The translations under genes were made by a program, and so were the position numbers. Source: Saprospiraceae bacterium (lineage in GTDB: Bacteria > Bacteroidota > Bacteroidia > Chitinophagales > Saprospiraceae). From it: DNA of 10,416 nt. Below, in pieces: positions 1 through 7,200 of the stretch. Each line of letters opens with the position of its first letter. Position 1 is the stretch's first letter. Where the stretch lies: contig JALOMF010000098.1 of assembly GCA_025455635.1 (NCBI GenBank), positions 1 to 10,416 on the forward strand. Reading direction: 5' to 3'. Below the pieces are notes generated by a model. It was not told the DNA's origin, ran no database searches, and saw only the letters and a program-made list of their open reading frames with translations.

Positions 1-177
1 AACGGAAATATAAATTACAGTTCAAACTGCTTCTATATAATAACATCTGTTTCAAAGTTAGACACGGTTTAAATGCTATTAAAACTACGTGCACAGTTCG
101 ACTCAGGAGAAGTGCAGTAGTTCACAACGAACTAGTTAACAAATTTAGATCGTTTCATTGGTAGACTCGATCACAAA
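1..177. other. A/T-rich non-coding stretch, no gene seen
   Basis: No credible open frame is visible on either strand here. The stretch is clearly richer in A and T than the genes to its right. It contains an imperfect inverted repeat (83-122) and, on the minus strand, two matches to the Bacteroidota -7 consensus TAnnTTTG: TAACTTTG at 60-53 and TAAATTTG at 147-140. Neither has a convincing TTG/TTTG box at the expected 17-23 bp spacing, and such matches are easy to get by chance in A/T-rich DNA. A gene to the left of the window could be served by the one at 53-60, but this cannot be judged from here. Confidence 0.5.
83..122. repeat. Imperfect inverted repeat (possible IS end or hairpin)
   Basis: AACTACGTGCAC (83-94) is the reverse complement of GTGCAGTAGTT (112-122) except for one extra base. 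A 17-nt loop separates the arms. It lies just downstream of the transposase-like fragment on the minus strand, so it could be a leftover insertion-sequence end or a weak terminator. No T-run follows on either side. I do not recognise it as a named element. Confidence 0.35.
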
Positions 178-306
178 TTACGACTTGCTAGCTGACACAG
201 CTTGAACAAGAACTGACTTCATTGTACCAACAAGTCTCTCCAGTTCAACAATGCGTCGCTTCAGTTTATTATTGTCTTGTTCAAGCATAACAGTCTGTCC
301 TTCCAT
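178..306 (-). pseudogene. Short coiled-coil reading frame, possible IS OrfA remnant
   Basis: This is a 42-codon minus-strand frame from ATG at 306 to TAA at 180-178. The frame stays open further upstream, but there it is only the shadow of the DUF4294 gene. The peptide is a single charged amphipathic helix with leucine-zipper-like spacing. Its core KLKRRIVELERLVG resembles the coiled coil at the C-terminal end of IS3-type OrfA transposases, which links the helix-turn-helix to the frameshift region. No OrfB frame follows in 1-177 and no helix-turn-helix precedes it, so if it is a transposase it is a decayed scrap. GGAGG sits directly upstream of the ATG but only about 2 bases away. It could instead be a small unrelated protein or chance. 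The family assignment is pattern recognition only. Confidence 0.3.
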
Positions 307-346
307 TTCCTCCAAGCGCCGTTTTTTCAAATCGAAAATTAATAAA

Positions 347-961
347 ATGAAAATCCACTTAGTCGGTATTGCCTTCTTCTTTGGTCTTTGCACCGCTCTT
401 TCGGCACAAACCAGTATCGGCAAGACCTCCATCAACGGCCAGTTGTTCACCCTGCTGCTCGATAAAAACGGCGACACGCTTTACATCGCTGAGGAACTGA
501 CCACGGTTTCGCTCACTTCGCCCCGCAAGTTCAAGAGCGTGGACGAGTACAACCGCTACCGCAAATACCTGCGCTACGCAGCCATCGTTTACCCGTATGC
601 CAAAGAGGCCATCGCCGTTTTCAGGCAACTGGACGCCGAAACCGACGAAATGCGCAAGGGCAAACGCAAGCGCTATGCTAAAAAGCTGCAAAAAGACCTC
701 GACGACAAGTTTGAGGCCCCACTCAAAAACCTGACCAAGACCCAGGGCAAAATCCTCGTGAAAATGGTGGAACGTGAACTGGAAACGCCCCTCTACGACC
801 TCATCCGTACCTACCGGGGCGGCATGACGGCGAGCTACTGGAACACGGCCAGCAAGTTCTGGGGCTACGACCTCAAACACGGCTATATCGAAGGCGAAGA
901 CCCCATTCTCGACGCTGTGCTGGAAGATTTTATCCTCTCGCAGCCGGAAGAAAATCGTTAA
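347..961 (+). CDS. Exported DUF4294 domain-containing protein
   Basis: This encodes 204 residues. The first 20 form a classical signal peptide: MKIH, then a hydrophobic core, then cleavage after LSA before Gln21. The rest is predicted periplasmic or otherwise exported. Residues about 40-195 match DUF4294, a Bacteroidota-specific family of unknown function. Typical features are YRRYLRYAAIVYPYAK-like helices (residues 71-86), a very basic stretch around 103-113, TQGKILVKMVERE (132-144), RTYRGG (154-159) and the aromatic stretch ending in FWGYDLK (171-177). The upstream ATG at 251 would add 32 basic residues that hide the signal peptide and are encoded by the antisense of another frame, so 347 is preferred. 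The only upstream feature is A/T-rich sequence (AATTAATAAA), with no Shine-Dalgarno sequence, as usual in this phylum. The dehydratase gene follows 87 bp later on the same strand and may be co-transcribed. Function is unknown. Confidence 0.88.
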   Translation: MKIHLVGIAFFFGLCTALSAQTSIGKTSINGQLFTLLLDKNGDTLYIAEELTTVSLTSPRKFKSVDEYNRYRKYLRYAAIVYPYAKEAIAVFRQLDAETDEMRKGKRKRYAKKLQKDLDDKFEAPLKNLTKTQGKILVKMVERELETPLYDLIRTYRGGMTASYWNTASKFWGYDLKHGYIEGEDPILDAVLEDFILSQPEENR

Positions 962-972
962 TTGTTTAATGC

Positions 973-1018
973 TTGATTGTTGGATTGTCACCTGTATATT
1001 TCAAAACCCAACAATCAA
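973..1018 (+). repeat. Perfect 11-bp inverted repeat downstream of the DUF4294 gene
   Basis: TTGATTGTTGG (973-983) is exactly complementary to CCAACAATCAA (1008-1018), with a 24-nt loop. It starts 12 bases after the stop of the upstream gene. The stem is A/T-rich and no T-run follows, so it is a poor intrinsic terminator. The right arm is also the first part of an AACAATCA tandem repeat, so the pairing may simply reflect repeat drift. Confidence 0.6.
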
Positions 1019-1042
1019 ACAATCAAACAATCACAACAATCA
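1010..1042 (+). repeat. Four tandem AACAATCA octamers before the dehydratase gene
   Basis: The octamer AACAATCA occurs at 1010-1017, 1018-1025, 1026-1033 and, after one extra C, at 1035-1042. The array ends six bases before the dehydratase ATG, so it would form the translation-initiation region of that mRNA. An A/C-rich unstructured leader is compatible with initiation without a Shine-Dalgarno sequence. Copy number could vary by slippage. Confidence 0.75.
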
Positions 1043-1048
1043 ATACCT

Positions 1049-1291
1049 ATGTGGACCGAAAAAGACAACGCCCTGCAAGCCAGCTTCAAGTTTAAGGATT
1101 TTACACAGGCTTTCGCCTTCATGACCGAAGTGGCCTTTGCCGCAGAAAAGCTCAAGCACCACCCCGATTGGACGAATGTGTGGAACACGGTGAGTTTCCG
1201 GTTGAATACGCATGATGCGGGAGGCACCGTGACGGAAAAAGACCAGGAATTGGCAAAGGCGATTGATGCCATTGCGGAGCGCTACAAATAG
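1049..1291 (+). CDS. Pterin-4a-carbinolamine dehydratase (PCD/DCoH family)
   Basis: This encodes 80 residues. The family dehydrates 4a-hydroxytetrahydrobiopterin to quinonoid dihydropterin, regenerating the cofactor used by aromatic amino acid hydroxylases in the cytoplasm. The signature is clear: AEKLKHHPDW (residues 32-41) with the active-site pair His37/His38, then NVWNTVSFRL, then THDAGG (54-59) with the third active-site His55. The 18-residue spacing between the first and third His equals that of mammalian PCD (His61 and His79). The protein is shorter than the usual 95-110 residues because it starts directly at MWTEKDNAL, which is a normal start for Bacteroidota members. A TTG at 977 would prepend 24 residues encoded by the octamer repeats and is rejected. 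No phenylalanine hydroxylase gene (phhA) is in the window, so the role could also be in another pterin pathway. The stop TAG touches the stop of the convergent giant gene. Confidence 0.93.
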   Translation: MWTEKDNALQASFKFKDFTQAFAFMTEVAFAAEKLKHHPDWTNVWNTVSFRLNTHDAGGTVTEKDQELAKAIDAIAERYK

Positions 1292-1298
1292 CTACCGC
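1274..1298. other. Abutting convergent stop codons in a small hairpin
   Basis: The palindrome TAGCTA (1289-1294) supplies both stops: TAG on the plus strand for the dehydratase and TAG on the minus strand for the giant gene, with no bases between them. Around it, GCGG (1274-1277) pairs with CCGC (1295-1298) and GCTA (1281-1284) pairs with TAGC (1289-1292), with a CAAA loop and an asymmetric internal bulge. This is a weak potential hairpin. Neither side has a T-run, so it is not a standard bidirectional terminator. Confidence 0.5.
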
Positions 1299-4200
1299 AC
1301 CAAGCTCAAATCCCCATTAAACGCCCGCCTCGCCCCGTCCACAAACTCCATCTCCGCCACCCAGACGAAGACCGCCGGGTTCATCGGCTGCCCTTCAAAA
1401 TTGCCGTCCCAACCGAACTGCGGCGTGTTCGGGTCAAAGTCTTTTTCATAAAAAACAAGGTTGCCCCAGCGGTCGAAAATGCGGAAATGCAGCACTTTCG
1501 CCACCTCTGGCCCGGCGTAAAGGAATAGGCGGTCGTTGATGCCGTCACCGTTGGGCGAGAAGGCCGTCGGCACGAAAAAGGGCCGCTCCTGCTCTACCCG
1601 CACCGTGATTTTGTCCATCGCCGCACAGCCATTCGTGTCCACTACATGGATGCGGTAGGTCGTCGTCTCCACAGGAGCCACTGGCTGGCTGAGGCATTGC
1701 GGGCATTCGGTCGAGTCGGGCAGGTTGGTCCACCAGAGCGTGTCCACTTCCGACATGGGGATGCTCAACTGCGCTTCCAGCACGTAGTCCTCGCCCTGCA
1801 CGATGGTCACGTCAGGGCCAAGCTCCACCAGCACTTCCTCCGGGCCGAGCAAGGTCACGGTGTCCGTCCAAACGCAGCCGTTTTCGTCCTTGATGACGAT
1901 GAAGTGCGGCCCCTCTTCGAGGTAGCTGAACTGCGGGTAAGTGATGAATACGTCCCCGTCCACCGAGTAAAAATAGGGTGGCGCTCCGCCAATGACCGAG
2001 TCAATATAAACATACCCCTCTGGGTCGAGGCAGTCCGGGTGCTGGAGCCGCAGCACGGCGTTTTCGATGGGCAAGGAACTGGCCGCCACAGCCGTAGAGT
2101 CGGTGGCGGTGCAGCCATTGTCCAATCTCGTGACGGTCAAGTAATAAACTCCCGTATCATCCACCGTTGAGCTGATGGCGTTTGGCGCAGCGATATTGCC
2201 GCTTCCAGCCGTCGTCCAAGCGTAGCTCACGCCCGTAGCCGTTGAACCAGTTCCACTGACGGTAGTGGTCAAATTATCGCAATCGAGCTGCCCAAGGCTG
2301 GTCGCCACGGCCGTTGGTGCTTGCAAATTCTGGGTGACAATCAAGTTGCTGTCGCTCTCGCAACCATTGCCCGTATCGGTCACGGTCACGCTGAAAATCC
2401 CCGGACTGTTCACCAGCGGGTTGGGCGTGTCAGAGCCTTGAATGGCACCAGGCCCCGACCATTCGTAGTCAAATTCTGGCAAATTCGGAAGTACGGAGAG
2501 CTGCGCATTCACGACCACACAGGTCAGCATCGGCGCATCGCCCAAGCTGAAAACAGGGGGGGCGAGGTCTTCCACGACCGCTACGCTCATCGTGTCTGTA
2601 CAGCCGTTTTGCAGGTTGGTGACGGTGAGCAGGTAGCTACCACCGCTCCCTACTTGCACCGCCGGGCCATTCACGGAGCTGATGATTTCCCCGTTGCCTG
2701 TTTCCCAAAAGAATCCCAGCAAGCCAGCGGGCGAGCTGCCAGTTCCGTTTAACGAAATGGTGTTTGAAAAACAATTGATGACGCCTCCTTGCGAAGCTGC
2801 CACCGCCGCAATTGGGCGAATCGTGTCCAGCGTCACGGTCACGGCGTCGCTGACCACGCAGCCGTTCCCGTTGTCGGTCACGGTGAGCAGGTAGGTTCCC
2901 GGCTCGTCAATCGTGGGTTGCAGGGTGGTTTCGCCTTCGGCAAAATGCCCGTCCATGGTCGTCCATTCGTAGCTGATGTCGGGGCTGGTGCTGGAGCCTA
3001 ATCCGTTTAAAATCAAGCTATTGCGAGTGCAAGTGAGCGTGGAGTCGGCCCCGGCACTGGCCACCGGGATGTTGGCGTCACGGGTCACGGCGAGGCTGCC
3101 CGTGGCCGTGCATTGCGTCAGCAAATTGGTCGCTGTCACGGTGTAGGTTCCTGTCGAATCCACTTGTGCCATTGCCGAGTTTTGCCCCGAAACGAGGTGC
3201 CCATCCAGCGTGGCCCAAGCAAAGCCGAGCTGCCCTGCGGGCAATGAGGCACTGGCGTCCAGGGTCACGGTTAGGTTTTGGCAATTGATTTCTGGCGCTG
3301 TGGCGAGGTTCACATCTGGCGGCAGGTTGTCGGCCACCACCTCCACCACCGACACGGCTGGGCAGCCCGTCATCAGGTCGGTAGCCGTGAGCGTGTAAGT
3401 GCCGATGCAGTTCACCACGACTTGCAGCACATCGTCCGGCCCCACGATGCAGCCGCCGTTCGTGGCCACCCACTGGAATCCCAGCGGATTGGGGCTGGTG
3501 GCCGTGGCGTTGATGGTGAACACCGTATCGGCGCAGGTGAAGCGCAGGTCTGGCCCAGTGTTCAGCATGGGCAAGTTCGGGTCGCTGCTCACGTTGGCGA
3601 TGTCGCTGTCCGTGCAGCCGTTGGCGGCGATGGTCACGGTGAGGATGTAGGTACCTTCGCTGCAAACCACCGGGCTGGGGGTGTTTTCCCCGGCGCAAAT
3701 ATCCCCGTTCGGGGTCGTCCAGTGGTAATTCACGTTGGTGGGCACTGCGCTGCCGTTCAGCACGACGGTATTGCTGTTGCAGGTAATCATGGCGTCCGGC
3801 CCGGCATTGGCCACGGGGTGCAGCGTGTCCACCCCGATTAGCATCTCGTCCATTGCGGAGCAGCCAGTTATGCTATTGATAACCAATAAGTTGTACGTGC
3901 CCGGCTCATCCACGCAGGCCGTTGCCGCTGTGGTGTTGCTGGCGCAAAAACTGCCGTCCAAGCTCGTCCACTGGTAGCTGATGCCCTGCCCGGCACTGGA
4001 GTTCCCGCCAATGGTCAGTGTCTCGTTTTCGCAGGTCAAATTGGCGTCCGGGCCAGCATCGGCGGTCGGTGCTTGCCCATTGTCGAAGACTTGTACTTGG
4101 CAAGTGCTGCTCGATATTGCGCCATTGGGGTAGTTTCTGGTTACGTTCAGCACATAGATGCCCGCTGCATCGGCGCAGGCCGTGGCCGTGTTTTCACCGC

Positions 4201-7200
4201 CACAAAAACTGCCGTTGCTGGTCGTCCACTGGTAACTGATGTCGCTGCCCGTGCTGGAACCCGTGGATAAAAGGCTGACGGTCAGGTTGTTGCAGTCAAG
4301 CGGCCCGCTCACGCTGGCAGCGCACTCAGGGTCGCAGTTGACGGGGGCAAACACCACCACCTCGTCCGTGTCACGGCACATATTCAGCGTGTTGGTGACG
4401 ATGAGTGTGAACACATCGCTGGCATTGTTCGGCATGACCTCTGGGTAGAGGGTCTGGCCGTTGGCCAAAACAGTGCCGCCCACCGAGGCCCATTCGTAGG
4501 TGTAAACAATGCCGGAAATGGAGGAATTGCTGCCGTCCAGCGTATCGGTCGTTTCCCCGCAGGGGATTTCAGCATCAGGTCCAGCGTCGGCGATTGCCGG
4601 GAAGTCGAGCAGCCGCACCAGCACCCCCGTGTTTGCGGAGCAACCGTTGAGCAAATTGGTGACGGTCAGCGTGTAAACATCGGGGCCAAGCACCTCGGCG
4701 TTGAGCAGGGTCGGGTCGGTGCAGATGGTGCCCGTTTGCCCTGCCTCCCAAAAATAAGCGAACTGCGGCCCTACCGAACTGCCCGTGGCATCCAGCGGGA
4801 AGCAGGCTTCCAGTTCTGGGCAGGTCAGCGAAACGATGGACGAATCCACCACGGCCATTGGCGAAATCGTGTCCATCGTCACCAGCACCGTATCGGTCGC
4901 CAGCAGCCCGGTGGCCGTATTGGTGACGGTAAAAACATACTCGCCCGCCCGCACGATGGGCGCAAACGGGTCGCTTTGGTCTTCGATGGTGCCAGCAATG
5001 GCCGTCCAGTTGTAGCTGATGTTTGGGCCAGTGGTGGCTGATGCCGAAAGCGTGTCGGTAAAAGTCTCGCCTGCGCAATTGATGAGGCCATCGGCGCCAG
5101 CGTCCACGAGCGGGGTGCAGGCTGCTGGGTCAAGCGTGGCCAGCACGGTGTCGGTGCTGATGCAGCCGTTGTTGGTATTGGTGACTTGCAGCACGTACTC
5201 GCCGGGGGCGCTGGCGGTGGGCGTAGCTGTGGTTTCGCCTGCGGCAATGCTGCCGCTCAACGCCGTCCAGAGCAGTTCAAAACCAAAGCCGTTGTCTGAA
5301 TTTGACCCCTCCAGAATCGCCAGGCCCGTGTTGCAATCCGCCGCTTGGTCGGGGCCAGCATCGGCCACTGGGGCCACGGTGCCTTCGGCTACGATGACCG
5401 TGTCGAAGCTGGTGCAAAAAGCAAGGTTTATCGCAAAAACAAAAGTGTCGGCATAGTTTACGGCAACCTGGACGTCGTTCGAAATCGTGTCGCCCGCCGA
5501 GTTGGTCCATAAAAGGCTGGCAAACGGGACGATGGTCGAGCCGCTGGCATCCAGCGTGAAGGAGGTTTCCGTGCAGTTCAGCACATAATCAGGCCCAGCG
5601 TTGGCCACGGGCGGCGTCTCGTTTCGGGTGATGACGGTGAAATCGGAGTCGGTGCAGCCGTTCGTCGTGTCGGTGACGGTCAGGTTGTAGATGGCCGCCT
5701 CGTTGACGATGGCCGTTGGTTGGTCCAGTGGACTGAGGAAGGCCCCGCCCGGCGATGAGGTCCATTCGTAAATGAAATCTGGGCCGGTGGAAGTGCCGCT
5801 CCCGCCGACCATCACCGAGATGATGGAGCAGGTGAGCGAGTCGTCGGGGCCTGCGTCGGCGTTGGGCGGCGTGAAGTCCGTGCCAATGGTCACGCTGGTG
5901 GAGTCGGTGCAGCCGTTGGAGGTGTCTATCAGTTTTAGGGTAAAAACACCAGGTGTGTTGGTGGTGGCGATGGGCGTTCCCTGGCCAGAGATGATATTGC
6001 CAACCCATTGATAAACAATGAATGGTGAGCCTGTGGAGCTGCTGCCATCCAGCGTCAGCGTGTCAAATTCGCAGTTCAGCGTATTGCCTTGCGGCAATGT
6101 GATGATGGCGTTCGGGGTGTTCACGTCCACGGTCACCACGACGAGGTCGGTGTCCCGGCAGCCGTTGGCGAGGCTTTGCACGATGAGTTCGTAAGTGCCC
6201 GTTTGGTCGGCAGTGGCGGTGGCGGCAGTGGTCGGTGGCAGCAGGTTGCCATCGGCAGTGCTCCACGAAAATGTGATATTGCCCGAAGGGCCAGAAGCCA
6301 TGCCGCTGAGGGTCACGGTCGGGTCGGCGCAGGAGAGTTCCATGTCAGGTCCGGCATTGGCCACGGGCGGCACGATGTCTTGGTTGAGGGTGAAATAGGC
6401 GGTGTCCCGGCACTGGTTGGTCTGGTCGGTGACGATGAGGGCGTAGGTACCCGGCAGTGCGGTGCTGATGCTCGTGCCGTTGCCGAGCGGGGTGCCGCCG
6501 CTGCCTTGCCATGCGTAGGCCAGGTTGGCCGCAGGGGTGGAGGCATTGCCGTCAAGGCTGATGCTGAGGGTGTCGCAGGTCAGCCCGTTTGCCGAAGGCG
6601 AAATGACTGCGCTCGGAAGGCCAGCTTGCTGCTGCACCACCACGCTGGCCGTGCTGCTGCACACGCCGGCGGTGACGGTGAGCGTGTAGGTGCCGGGGGC
6701 AGTGGCCGTGGCGTTGGCTTGGTCGGTCGGGCCGCTGAACTGGCCGCCGACGGTCGTCCACAGGTAGCTCAACGTACCGAAAGAGGTACTGGCCGTGGAC
6801 ACCAGCGGCACGGCGGTCTGCTGGCAAGTGAGTATGCCCGGCTGGGCAATGCTGGCACTGGTTTGCACCACGGTCAGGGTCAAGGTCACGGTGCTGTCAC
6901 AGCCGATTTGCGAAGCGAGTATGTCCACATAAGTGCCTGATGTTGAGTAGGTTGAGTTGCCTACGGCAAATGTTCCACCTTGGCAAATCACCTCGTTCAG
7001 CGTAGTTGTTATTTCGGGTAAAACGGTCAGGCTGAGGTTCACCGTGCTGTCGCAGCCGAAACCCGTGAAGAGGTTTTCGGTGTACATGCCCGTGGCGGTG
7101 TAGGCCATGCCGCCGACCCAAAGCGTGTCGCCGAAGCAGATGGTTTCGGAGAGGTTGGTGGTTTCGTTGGGCAACACGGTCAGTTGCAGGTTCACGATGC

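Noticed and set aside
251..346. Upstream ATG extension of the DUF4294 gene
   Set aside because: It would bury a clear signal peptide behind 32 residues encoded in A/T-rich sequence that reads as a coiled coil on the other strand.
359..991. Minus-strand frame of 210 codons opposite the DUF4294 gene
   Set aside because: The plus strand has a signal peptide and a recognisable DUF4294 domain; the antisense product has no family resemblance and shows shadow-type composition.
977..1048. TTG start adding 24 residues to the dehydratase
   Set aside because: The extra residues come from AACAATCA repeats, and the known family start in this phylum is MWTEKDN.
2066..6859. Recent DNA-level tandem duplication or assembly collapse in the PKD array
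   Set aside because: The 19 units are clearly divergent in sequence and length (80-92 residues) and the frame is intact throughout; no long identical DNA blocks were noticed.
6089..6940. Plus-strand open frame of 283 codons inside the giant gene
   Set aside because: It is antisense to well-conserved PKD-like repeats; its Gly/Val/Arg-rich, low-complexity translation reflects codon bias of the real strand. The same applies to the other open frames within 1292-8293.
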